Below, piece after piece: positions 1-6,279 of a stretch of DNA of 8,208 nt. This DNA comes from Phycisphaerae bacterium (lineage in GTDB: Bacteria > Planctomycetota > Phycisphaerae > UBA1845 > Fen-1342). The notes under the pieces are model-generated. The model searched no databases. It saw only the letters and a list, made by a program, of their open reading frames with translations, and was not told the DNA's origin. The stretch is from NCBI GenBank assembly GCA_026984555.1, contig JALSRY010000644.1, positions 1-8,208 of the forward strand. The letters run 5' to 3'. Position 1 is the first letter of the stretch; each line of letters opens with the position of its first letter. Both the position numbers and the translations under genes were made by a program.

Positions 1-407
1 CAGGCGCACTGTGAGAGCCACTGTCCGCGGCGTAGTCCCAGCCTGGCCGGTGCGACGCCGTTGCGGAATACGAAATAGACCAGCAGCATCACCGCCAGCG
101 TGGCCTCGCAGCACTTTTGCACGATGAGGGCGGTGCTGATTTCGGCCGCGCCTCCCGCGTCTGCCAGGTCGCCCGCATCGAACACGATGAACAACTGGGC
201 GAGATTCGGCGCGATGATCGTCGCGATCAAGACCAACAGCAGATCGAGGGTGGCATCGCGGCGGGGCACATCGGGGAGTTCCAGCGCCGATAGACGCGAC
301 GGGGGCTTGGTGGGCCGCGCCGCCGGCACAGCGGGACGGGCCGACGTGGTGACCGGGCGCGCCACGACGGCCGGATCGTCGCCACTTGTCGATGGATGTT
401 CGGGCAT
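1..407 (-). CDS. Membrane protein N-terminus, possible CPBP-family intramembrane protease (partial)
   Basis: The gene runs off the left edge; 135 codons are visible, read on the minus strand from an ATG at 407-405. A GAAGGA ribosome site (416-421) lies 8 bases before the ATG and supports this start. Residues 1-50 are a Pro/Ala/Ser/Thr-rich, probably disordered cytoplasmic leader. Residues 52-76 (LLLVLIATIIAPNLAQLF) form a likely membrane segment, and residues 92-114 (TALIVQKCCEATLAVMLLVY) a second. The following short motif ARLGLRRGQW resembles the loop before the catalytic domain in CPBP (CAAX protease/bacteriocin-processing) proteins. The diagnostic EExxxR and His motifs would lie outside the window, so the family call is inference from layout and that motif. 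It follows the M20 peptidase in the same direction after a 149-bp gap, so co-transcription is possible but not shown. Another polytopic membrane protein remains possible. Confidence 0.6.
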   Translation of the reverse strand, partial: MPEHPSTSGDDPAVVARPVTTSARPAVPAARPTKPPSRLSALELPDVPRRDATLDLLLVLIATIIAPNLAQLFIVFDAGDLADAGGAAEISTALIVQKCCEATLAVMLLVYFVFRNGVAPARLGLRRGQWLSQCA

Positions 408-415
408 CGAGCAGT

Positions 416-421
416 TCCTTC
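416..421 (-). promoter_or_regulatory. Ribosome binding site of the partial membrane protein
   Basis: The minus strand reads GAAGGA, 8 bases before the ATG at 407. It decides the start of a gene that is cut by the window edge. Confidence 0.55.
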
Positions 422-440
422 GGTGGCCCTTCATCCTTTT

Positions 441-453
441 CGGCGGGCCGCCG
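441..453. repeat. Small palindrome in the leader of the membrane protein gene
   Basis: CGGCGG and CCGCCG flank a single central G, giving an almost perfect 13-bp dyad. It lies between a possible -10 hexamer (465-470) and the ribosome site (416-421). In RNA it could fold as a 5-bp stem with a 3-base loop. It could be an operator or a leader hairpin, but in DNA this GC-rich such dyads also arise by chance. Confidence 0.25.
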
Positions 454-464
454 CGTCGCTGGTT

Positions 465-470
465 ATTCTA
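465..470 (-). promoter_or_regulatory. Possible -10 element (TAGAAT) for the membrane protein gene
   Basis: The minus strand reads CCGATAGAAT, a five-of-six match to TATAAT, in a locally AT-richer patch within the 149-bp gap after the M20 stop codon. It would give a leader of about 50 bases. I see no acceptable -35 hexamer at 16-18 bp, so this is a weak call. Confidence 0.25.
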
Positions 471-556
471 TCGGCTGCACAAGCTCGCGGGGGGTTGCGG
501 ACACTGCGAAGACTGGGGGCAGTACGCAAGCGGAGCGGGCGGCCGGCGTGACGCTC

Positions 557-1807
557 TCAGGTCTTCTGCTCGCAGTACACGCCCGGAAACGCCGCGTAGA
601 ACGCAGCGCAACGCACAAGATGCGCGATGGGCACGCTGTCGTTGACTGTATGGGCCACGCGTTCGGGGGCCGGGCCGAAACCTACGCACGGAATCCCGAA
701 CATTCCCGCGATCGACACGCCGTTGGTGCTGAATGTCCAGCGGCCGGGCACCGGGCGGCGGCGGAACAGCCGGCGAAACGTCTCGACGGCGGCGGCGACC
801 TGCGGTGCGTCGGGCTGGGCCACCCATGTCGGAAAATACTTCTCCGTGGGGTACACCAGCCCGGTGTGGGTGGGCCGGTCGTAGGTCGGGACGGCGACCT
901 TCGCCCGCACTCCCGCCCGCCGCACCGCCTCCCGCACCTCACGCAGCGCCGACGCCTTCGTTTCGCCCGCGGTGAGACGGCGGTCGAGGTGGATGTAGGC
1001 TCCGTCGGGCACGGCGCACAGGCTCGGCGTGCGGCAATCGACATAGGACACCGTCACCGTGCCCTTGCCGAGAAAGTCATCGGTTCTGAGCCGATCGTTG
1101 AGCCGCTCGATCTCGCGGATCACCCGGGCGATCTTGTACACGGCGTTGTCGCCTTTGTGCGGCATCGAACCGTGGCACGAGCGCCCGCGGGTCGTGACGC
1201 CGATCTCGATCCGGCCGCGTTGTCCGCGCAGCACCTTGCAATCGGTCGAGTCGGTGATGACGACGCAATCGGGGCGGATGCCCTCCTCGCGCACGATGTA
1301 TTGCCAGCAGAGGCCATCGCAATCCTCTTCGGAAACCGTAAACGCCAACAGAAGCGACCAGTCGTCGCTACGCAGGTTCAGTTCCTTGATGATCCGGGCG
1401 GCGTAGACCATCGCGGGCACGGCCCCTTCCTGGTCGCCCGCGCCGCGCCCCCACACTTTGCCGCCGCTGACCTTGCCGCGGTACGGGTCGTGTTTCCATT
1501 CGCTTGGGCTGCCGACGCCGACCGTGTCGATATGGGCGTCGATGGCGATCAGCCGCCGGCCGCGCCCGATGCGCGCCAGCAGGTTGCCGAAGCCGTCGAT
1601 CCAGACGCGCTCGCAGACGTGCAACTGATCGAGTTCCCGGCGAATCCGGGCGATCACGTCCCCTTCCCGGCCGCTTTCCGATGGAATCGCGATCAGATCG
1701 CGCAGGAAACGCACCATCGGGCGCTCGTAGCGGCGGGCCAGTGTGCGAATGCGATTCAGAACCTGGGCGTTGTGACGGTGGGTGAGCGTCGATCTTGTCT
1801 GGGCCAT
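557..1807 (-). CDS. M20-family metallopeptidase, YgeY-type hydrolase
   Basis: This is a 416-residue zinc-dependent amidohydrolase/peptidase of the M20 (ArgE/DapE/carboxypeptidase G2) superfamily, probably cytoplasmic. Visible metal-site residues are H92 and D94 (DAHIDTVGVG), bridging D125 (GRGAGDQEGA), E160 and E161 (SEEDCDGLCWQY, general base and ligand), D186 (VVITDSTD) and H386 (VAHTVND). H212 (SCHGSMPHKGDNAVYK) lies in the lid/dimerisation domain. The stretches EEDCDGLCWQYI, HLDRRLTAGETK, TGLVYPTEKYFPTW and WTFSTNGVSI are typical of the YgeY group (called selenium-metabolism-linked hydrolase in TIGRFAMs), and the length fits that family. The frame stays open upstream to 2281, but that extension is low-complexity and unlike any M20 N-terminus. 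The ATG at 1807 has a GAGGA 9 bases upstream and begins just before the usual helix and AIPSESG motif. The substrate is unknown. No selenium or molybdenum hydroxylase gene is visible beside it. Confidence 0.93.
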   Translation of the reverse strand: MAQTRSTLTHRHNAQVLNRIRTLARRYERPMVRFLRDLIAIPSESGREGDVIARIRRELDQLHVCERVWIDGFGNLLARIGRGRRLIAIDAHIDTVGVGSPSEWKHDPYRGKVSGGKVWGRGAGDQEGAVPAMVYAARIIKELNLRSDDWSLLLAFTVSEEDCDGLCWQYIVREEGIRPDCVVITDSTDCKVLRGQRGRIEIGVTTRGRSCHGSMPHKGDNAVYKIARVIREIERLNDRLRTDDFLGKGTVTVSYVDCRTPSLCAVPDGAYIHLDRRLTAGETKASALREVREAVRRAGVRAKVAVPTYDRPTHTGLVYPTEKYFPTWVAQPDAPQVAAAVETFRRLFRRRPVPGRWTFSTNGVSIAGMFGIPCVGFGPAPERVAHTVNDSVPIAHLVRCAAFYAAFPGVYCEQKT

Positions 1808-1816
1808 CGCGCAGAA

Positions 1817-1821
1817 TCCTC
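1817..1821 (-). promoter_or_regulatory. Ribosome binding site that fixes the M20 peptidase start
   Basis: The minus strand reads GAGGA, 9 bases before the ATG at 1807. It supports the 416-residue product over the frame that stays open to 2281. Confidence 0.6.
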
Positions 1822-1997
1822 GTTTGCCCGAACGATGCGCGGGCGCGGCTTCGTTCGTCACGCCGGCGCAACATCGGCGGTAGGTATCCGCCCGCAAGCT
1901 ACCCGACGTCGCGGCCCGCTGGCAACATGCCCCGGTGTGGAGTCGGCGATTTTCGGGGGGGGGCACACCGCGGAGCGAAGGAGCCGTCCGGCCCGGT

Positions 1998-2033
1998 GCG
2001 CAGCCTCCGGCGAGCGCCTCGGGCCGGCTGCGC
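1998..2033. repeat. 8-bp inverted repeat in the divergent spacer
   Basis: GCGCAGCC (1998-2005) and GGCTGCGC (2026-2033) are perfect complements with a 20-base loop. The repeat lies about 40 bp upstream of the TATACT hexamer. It could be a regulatory dyad or a hairpin, but no factor can be named and a chance origin is plausible at this GC content. Confidence 0.3.
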
Positions 2034-2074
2034 GTGGGTCGGGCGCTGGCGTGGGTGGGGATTTGCGGTGAAGA

Positions 2075-2080
2075 TATACT
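2075..2080 (+). promoter_or_regulatory. Possible -10 element (TATACT) for the VCBS protein gene
   Basis: TATACT sits in the only AT-rich patch of the spacer, inside GAAGATATACTTC. It would put transcription start near 2087 and give a leader of about 88 bases. The sequence 16-18 bp upstream (GTGGGTGG region) is a poor -35 match, so this is tentative. The patch is nearly self-complementary and could serve either direction. Confidence 0.3.
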
Positions 2081-2160
2081 TCGTTTGATTGCGGGTGTGT
2101 GCGGCGGAGGGCCTGGCTCGCAAGGCGGCGCAACCTGCGCGACATGAGTGAATCTACGGC

Positions 2161-2166
2161 AAGGAA
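2161..2166 (+). promoter_or_regulatory. Ribosome binding site that selects ATG 2175
   Basis: AAGGAA lies 8 bases before the ATG at 2175. No comparable site precedes the in-frame GTG at 2148, so the shorter 765-residue product is preferred. Confidence 0.6.
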
Positions 2167-2174
2167 TCGCAAAC

Positions 2175-4472
2175 ATGGCATTTGTTCTCATTCTGCTTGG
2201 CGCGCTGGCCGGTTTGGGTGCCGACGACGGTCTCACGGACGCCCAGCGTGCCGATCTCGCGCAGTATTTCGGCTTCGACACGTTCCAGATCTACAAGGTC
2301 CGTCGGGGGATTCAGTTGTTGCGTCTGGCGGACCTCGACGGTGACGGCAAGACCGACATCGCGTTGTGGAATCCCGGCAAGAGCCGCATCGAATTGTTCT
2401 ACCAGCCTGGGGCCAAGGGTGCTCCGCCCGCCGATCGGCAAACGCAGCTCGAACGCAACGAAGTTCCCAACCGCGGTAATCTGCGCAACGTGCATCTGCC
2501 GGTGGCTTACAACGTCGCCAGCATGCAGATCGCCGAGCTCACCGGCGATCACCGGCCCGACATCGTGTTTTTCGGGGAGCCGAAAGAGCTGGTGATCCTC
2601 CCCGGGCTCGCCGAGGGCGGGTTTGGTCCTGCGGAGGGCATCCGCGCTCCCGAAGGCCAGACCCGTAACAGTGCCGTGGCCTGTGGTGATTTCAACCACG
2701 ACGGTCGCACCGATGTTGCGTTGCTGGGCAAACGCGAGCTGTTCATCTATACGCAAAAAAAAGGCGGCGGGCTCGCCAAGCCGATTCGCCTGGTCCACAA
2801 CGTCAAGAACGTGCTGCTGATGTTGCCGGCCGATCTGAACGGCGACGGATACGAGGATCTGCTGCTGGGGGTGGACGACGACGAATACGCCGCGGTCGCG
2901 TTTCTCCAGGAGCCCGGCGGTGTGATGGGGGCGATGCGGCGTGTGAAGGTTCCCAAGCTGCGTAGCATCACCATCGCGCCCGCCCCCGGTGGCGATGACG
3001 TGTTCTGCATCGAGTCGGCCACCGGCCGGCTCAAGCAGTACCACTGGGAAACGCCGCCCGCCGACATCGGTTCGCCCGACTGGCCGCAATTGCTCTATTC
3101 CTATCCGTTGCGCAGCAAGAGCAAGAAGCGGCCGATCGCGATCGGCGACGTGACCGGCGATGGGTTGGTCGATGTGGTCGCCGCGATCCCTGACACCGCT
3201 CAGCTCGTGCTTTTCGCGGGGTCGCGCAACGGTCTCGAACCCGGCGTCGCGTTTCCGGGGCTGGTCAAGACGCTCGATCTGGCTATCGCCGACATCGACG
3301 GCGACGGCAAACAGGACGTGCTCAGCGTCAGTCGCGAGGAAAAGATGATCGGTGTGTCCCACTACGACAACGGGCGCCTGACGTTTCCCGCCACGCTGTC
3401 GATCGAGGGTACGCCGCTGGCCATTACCGCCGGCGCGCTCGGCGCCGACGGCAGCCGCCGCGTCCTCGTGTGCCTGACCAGCCGGGAAAAGTCCGGCGAC
3501 CAGGAAGGCGGCACGTTCCTGACGCTGCTCAAGCTGCCGAATCACGAGGTGTTGCGCCGCTGGAAGATCGACAAGCTCGAGGACGACCCGGCCGGCCTGC
3601 GGCTGGCGGATGTCAACCAGGACGGGCGCAACGATTTGCTGCTTTTCGTGGCCTATTCGCCGCTGGTGACGTTCTTGCAGCAGGAAGATGGTTCGTTCGA
3701 GCGGTTTGCCGGGGCGCAGACGCGCTCCGGGCTGGTCAAGGAGGCGTCTCCCACCGGGTTCGCCCTGGCCGATGTGACGGGGGACGGCAAGCCCGAGATG
3801 GTCCTGTTGCAGAAAAGCCTGGCGCGGGCACTCGTCGTGCGCGATGGCCGCTGGACCGTCGTCGACCAGTACAACCCCGAAAACGCCGACGCCCAACTCA
3901 AGGGACTCGCGTTCGTGCCGGGGCGCGACGGCAAACGCACGCTCGTGCTGTACGACCGCAAGTCGGGCGAGCTGCTGGCGTTCGACCAGCGCGAAGGCGG
4001 AACCTTCACGTCGTCACGCACCGTGCCCGCCGGCGACTACGCCCTGACGGCGATGCGCTACCTGCCCATGGCCGACGGTGCTCCCGCCCTGCTGCTGGCC
4101 GACGCGGAAAAACTCTCGCTGTTCTTCCCCGGCCGCGTGGCCCCCACCCTGGTCGAAAAAGGTTCCTACGAAACCTCCATCAAGCGTGCCTGGCTCGCCG
4201 ATGCCGAGATCGGCGACCTCAATCACGACGGCGTCCGCGATGTCGTCGCCGTCGATATTCGCAAGGCCAATCTCGAAATCCTCACCACCATGCCCAACGG
4301 CGACCTGGTGCGCGTCATGCACTTCCAGGTCTTCCAGGGCAAACGCTTTTCCGACCAGCCCGAACGGGGCGGAAACCCGCGCGAGGTACTGGTCGGCGAC
4401 GTCACCGGCGACGGCTGCGACGATATCGTCCTCATCGCCCACGATCGGTTGATCGTCTACCCGTCGCAATGA
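2175..4472 (+). CDS. Exported FG-GAP/VCBS-repeat protein, predicted double beta-propeller
   Basis: This is a 765-residue protein starting with a hydrophobic stretch (MAFVLILLGALAGLGA), probably a signal peptide, so it is likely periplasmic or outside the cell. Ten FG-GAP/VCBS loops of the form D-x-[DNT]-x-D-G-x-x-D are clear, beginning at residues 52, 120, 171, 219, 324, 372, 478, 532, 680 and 741 (for example ADLDGDGKTD and GDFNHDGRTD). These loops bind calcium in integrin-like propellers. Four decayed copies at about 268, 420, 580 and 629 fill the gaps and give near-constant spacing of about 50 residues, hence fourteen blades. No enzymatic domain, sortase motif or C-terminal sorting tag is visible. 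The n-region lacks positive charge from ATG 2175; an in-frame GTG at 2148 would add MNLRQGIAN and supply an Arg, but it has no ribosome site. Function is unknown; ligand binding or adhesion is the family-level expectation. The gene is monocistronic and converges on the M50 protease. Confidence 0.9.
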   Translation: MAFVLILLGALAGLGADDGLTDAQRADLAQYFGFDTFQIYKVRRGIQLLRLADLDGDGKTDIALWNPGKSRIELFYQPGAKGAPPADRQTQLERNEVPNRGNLRNVHLPVAYNVASMQIAELTGDHRPDIVFFGEPKELVILPGLAEGGFGPAEGIRAPEGQTRNSAVACGDFNHDGRTDVALLGKRELFIYTQKKGGGLAKPIRLVHNVKNVLLMLPADLNGDGYEDLLLGVDDDEYAAVAFLQEPGGVMGAMRRVKVPKLRSITIAPAPGGDDVFCIESATGRLKQYHWETPPADIGSPDWPQLLYSYPLRSKSKKRPIAIGDVTGDGLVDVVAAIPDTAQLVLFAGSRNGLEPGVAFPGLVKTLDLAIADIDGDGKQDVLSVSREEKMIGVSHYDNGRLTFPATLSIEGTPLAITAGALGADGSRRVLVCLTSREKSGDQEGGTFLTLLKLPNHEVLRRWKIDKLEDDPAGLRLADVNQDGRNDLLLFVAYSPLVTFLQQEDGSFERFAGAQTRSGLVKEASPTGFALADVTGDGKPEMVLLQKSLARALVVRDGRWTVVDQYNPENADAQLKGLAFVPGRDGKRTLVLYDRKSGELLAFDQREGGTFTSSRTVPAGDYALTAMRYLPMADGAPALLLADAEKLSLFFPGRVAPTLVEKGSYETSIKRAWLADAEIGDLNHDGVRDVVAVDIRKANLEILTTMPNGDLVRVMHFQVFQGKRFSDQPERGGNPREVLVGDVTGDGCDDIVLIAHDRLIVYPSQ

Positions 4473-4495
4473 TTCCAACGGCCCGCGGCGCGGGG

Positions 4496-4535
4496 CCGGC
4501 GCAACCCGCCGGACGCTGCCCGCTTGGTGGGCGGT
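4496..4535. terminator. Hairpin pair between convergent genes, possible terminator
   Basis: The 82-bp convergent gap holds a perfect 6-bp GC stem, CCGGCG (4496-4501) with CGCCGG (4507-4512) around a 5-base loop. A second hairpin follows at 4515-4535, with core GCCCGC, loop TTG and GTGGGC including a G-U pair. No T-tract follows on either strand, so this is not a classical intrinsic terminator. The first stem is symmetric and could act in both directions. Confidence 0.35.
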
Positions 4536-4554
4536 TGGTCGGCCCGGCCGCTCA

Positions 4555-5598
4555 TCACGACTCGTGAGTGTCGTCGGCTTGTACGGCTTGCTGTCGGCGC
4601 CGGCGGGTGGCCCGCTCCAACATCTGGCGCTCGACGTAGCTCAGGCTGCGGATGCCTTCTCGAGAAACCTTTTTCAGGATTCGATCGACCTCGACCTCGA
4701 AGGCTGCCTCGGGATCGAGTGGGGGGTTGGGCGGCCGCGCCGGTGCGATCGGGTCGAGCCGCTCGATGGGGCGTTCCCGGGCGGGGCCCCGGGGTTTGAG
4801 CTTGAACATGCGCGCCAGCAGTCCACGGCGGCGCGGATTCTGTACGCGGTAACGCGGCGAGTAGCGCTCGTCGACGACGGTGCCATAGCGGAGCATCTGG
4901 AGACGCTGGAAACAGGTCATCGCGCCGAAGATGGCGATGAAGATCAGCATACCGCCGCCGTTACCGGACATGCCCCAAAGGCCGAGTCCGGCGCAGCCGA
5001 TGATGCCGACCAGGCAGGCGGTGCGGATGGCCTGCTGGACTCCCAGGAACGGCCACAGGAGGCATTGGAACAGTTGTCCGCCGTCCATGGGGTAGATCGG
5101 GAGGATGTTGAAGGCCAGCAGGAAATAGTTGATTTCGTAGAAGATGTACGCGTAACGGATCCATCCCAGGCGGGGGTCGGGCAGGTACAGCGCACCGAAC
5201 GGATTGTGCAGCAACAGCGAAGCCGACGCCCATCCGAAATACGCGATGATGATTGCGCCGCTGACGAGGCAGAATACGAGGTTGACGAGCGGGCCGCTGA
5301 CGACGGTGACGAACTGTGCCCAGGGGGTCATGGGGGCATCGGCGAACGCCAGGCCGCCGAGGGGCCAGAGGATGATGTTTTCGGCGTCCCCCCCGACGGC
5401 GCGGGCCCCGAAGCAATGTCCGAACTCGTGCAACAAGACGATGGCGAACAGGCCGGCGTAAAACAGCGCGAGGTCGGTGCGGTCGCCGCTGCCGCTGCGG
5501 ATCAGCTCGAATCCGATCCAGATCAAGAAGAGGATGTGGATGCGGACGTTGATGCCGAAAACGCGACCGATGCGGAATGAGGTTCCGAGAAACTCCAT
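4555..5598 (-). CDS. M50-family (site-2-type) membrane zinc metalloprotease
   Basis: This is a 347-residue polytopic inner-membrane protease of the site-2 protease group, which cleaves substrates within or next to the membrane. The zinc motif HEFGH is at 57-61 (H57, E58, H61), and the third ligand D172 lies in NILPIYPMDGGQ (164-175), the usual NxxPxxPxDGG motif. Membrane segments are apparent near residues 18-33, 44-63, 97-121, 146-170, 190-210 and 216-232. No PDZ or CBS domain is present. After a basic linker (250-295), the C-terminus (296-335) carries VDRILKKVSREGIRSL...ERQMLERAT, which resembles the small DUF6576-like tail also seen on some bacterial rhomboid proteases. The start lies 5 bp after the stop codon of the Nudix gene, and its weak AGG ribosome site sits at the end of that gene, so translational coupling is likely. 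The substrate is unknown. A role like RseP in anti-sigma cleavage is possible, but nothing here shows it. Confidence 0.92.
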   Translation of the reverse strand: MEFLGTSFRIGRVFGINVRIHILFLIWIGFELIRSGSGDRTDLALFYAGLFAIVLLHEFGHCFGARAVGGDAENIILWPLGGLAFADAPMTPWAQFVTVVSGPLVNLVFCLVSGAIIIAYFGWASASLLLHNPFGALYLPDPRLGWIRYAYIFYEINYFLLAFNILPIYPMDGGQLFQCLLWPFLGVQQAIRTACLVGIIGCAGLGLWGMSGNGGGMLIFIAIFGAMTCFQRLQMLRYGTVVDERYSPRYRVQNPRRRGLLARMFKLKPRGPARERPIERLDPIAPARPPNPPLDPEAAFEVEVDRILKKVSREGIRSLSYVERQMLERATRRRRQQAVQADDTHES

Positions 5599-5603
5599 GC
5601 GGG

Positions 5604-6125
5604 CTACCTGGGCTGGACGAAAGCGTCGTAGTAGAGCAGCGTCACGAGGGTCTTGGCGTCGGTGATCCGTCCGGAACGTATTGCGTCGAGGGCGTCGGTC
5701 CAGCGCATCGGACAGGGAGTGATGCGCTCGCCGGGCTCGAGCGCCGTCGCGCCCGCGCTGAGCCCGGTGGCGACGAACGCGTGCATGTGCTCGGTGCAGA
5801 TGCCCGGCGTCGAGTAGAAGGACAACAGCGGCTCCATTCGCGCGGCTCGCCAGCCCGTTTCCTCGGCCAGCTCACGTCGCGCACATGCCTCCGGCGGCTC
5901 GGGTGGTTCGAGCGTGCCGGCCGGCAACTCCAGCAATTCCCGATCGACGGCCAGGCGGTAGTTGCGGATCAGCAGCACGCGCCCGTCGTCGAGGATCGGC
6001 AGGATCACCGCCGCACCGGGATGCACCACCAGATCGTACGAGCGCGAGCGCCCGTGCCGGTCGGGCGCCACGCGACGCTCGACACGAAACTTGCGGCCGC
6101 GGAATACGACATCGGGATCAGGCAT
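5604..6125 (-). CDS. Nudix hydrolase, probable ADP-ribose pyrophosphatase type
   Basis: This is a 173-residue cytoplasmic enzyme expected to hydrolyse nucleoside-diphosphate-linked substrates, most likely ADP-ribose or ADP-sugars. A perfect Nudix box, G-x5-E-x7-REUxEExGU, spans residues 70-92, with G70, E76 and the REL AEETGW core at 84-92 supplying the magnesium ligands. The preceding VLLIRNYRLAVDRELLELPAG and the downstream STPGICTEHMHAF (about 105-117) are typical of the ADPRase subgroup (NudF-like), and the length fits a single-domain member. The ATG at 6125 has a GAGGAG ribosome site 5 bases upstream (6131-6136). A further in-frame ATG eight codons upstream lacks this support. The gene probably heads a two-gene operon with the M50 protease. 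A TATAAT-containing element at 6199-6212 would give a leader of about 66 bases. The substrate is inferred from subgroup motifs only. Confidence 0.92.
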   Translation of the reverse strand: MPDPDVVFRGRKFRVERRVAPDRHGRSRSYDLVVHPGAAVILPILDDGRVLLIRNYRLAVDRELLELPAGTLEPPEPPEACARRELAEETGWRAARMEPLLSFYSTPGICTEHMHAFVATGLSAGATALEPGERITPCPMRWTDALDAIRSGRITDAKTLVTLLYYDAFVQPR

Positions 6126-6135
6126 CGACGCTCCT

Positions 6136-6194
6136 CGGTTCGGCGGCATCGCGACAGTCCGCGCCGAGTGGTCCCGCCGCACTGCTCCGAACCG
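6136..6194 (-). repeat. Inverted repeat in the Nudix leader next to its ribosome site
   Basis: CGGTTCGG (6136-6143) and CCGAACCG (6187-6194) are perfect 8-bp complements, 43 bases apart. In the minus-strand transcript the 3' arm abuts the GAGGAG ribosome site, sharing one base, and the 5' arm begins near the predicted transcription start. Pairing could affect translation, but the long loop makes this uncertain. Confidence 0.3.
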
Positions 6195-6198
6195 CCGA

Positions 6199-6212
6199 AT
6201 TATAGCGGATCG
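6199..6212 (-). promoter_or_regulatory. Promoter -10 region upstream of the Nudix-M50 unit
   Basis: The minus strand reads CGATCCGCTATAAT, with a perfect -10 hexamer at 6204-6199. The same 14 bases occur upstream of rpoN. Predicted transcription start is near 6192, in the 154-bp gap after rpoN. No TTGACA-like -35 is found at 16-18 bp. Both copies have GGTTCC upstream, but at different distances. Confidence 0.55.
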
Positions 6213-6279
6213 ACCGGGGAACCAGGCGATGTGTCGAAGCGTCTTGCGGTGCGGGGTGCGGTGGCGGCGGGCGAGGGCG

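Larger units (their letters stand above)
1808..2174. other. Divergent spacer between the M20 peptidase and the VCBS protein
   Basis: This 367-bp stretch has no supportable gene. Open frames cross it on both strands, but their translations are Arg/Pro/Ala-rich and look non-coding. It must hold the promoters of two divergent genes. It contains a nine-G tract (1955-1963), an 8-bp inverted repeat (1998-2005 with 2026-2033), an AT-rich patch with TATACT (2075-2080), and a small hairpin (2128-2140, GCGCA and TGCGC arms). I found no convincing promoter for the M20 gene on the minus strand. Confidence 0.7.

Noticed and set aside
1955..1963. Nine-G tract as a phase-variation switch
   Set aside because: It lies in a spacer roughly 110 bp from any candidate -10 and outside every reading frame, in very GC-rich DNA; nothing connects it to expression.
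386..2071. A 561-codon plus-strand open frame over the M20 gene and spacer
   Set aside because: It lies opposite a clearly conserved M20 peptidase, its product is Arg/His/Ala/Pro-rich with no domain, and such antisense frames are expected from GC-rich third positions.
1808..2281. N-terminal extension of the M20 peptidase to 2281
   Set aside because: The extra 158 residues are Arg/Pro/Ser-rich without family counterpart and overlap the VCBS gene; ATG 1807 has a good ribosome site.
2144..2344. ATG at 2144 opening an alternative frame (MSESTARNRKHG)
   Set aside because: The frame ends at 2344, has no membrane or repeat features, and runs out of phase with the VCBS coding sequence.
2154..3896. 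A 580-codon minus-strand open frame over the VCBS gene
   Set aside because: Its repeated VVGHV/DVGDRQ-like pieces are just the mirror image of the VCBS repeats. The plus-strand frame has the signal peptide, repeats and ribosome site.
4564..5580. A 338-codon plus-strand open frame antisense to the M50 gene
   Set aside because: It is hydrophilic low-complexity sequence opposite a protease with intact HEFGH and NxxPxxPxDGG motifs.
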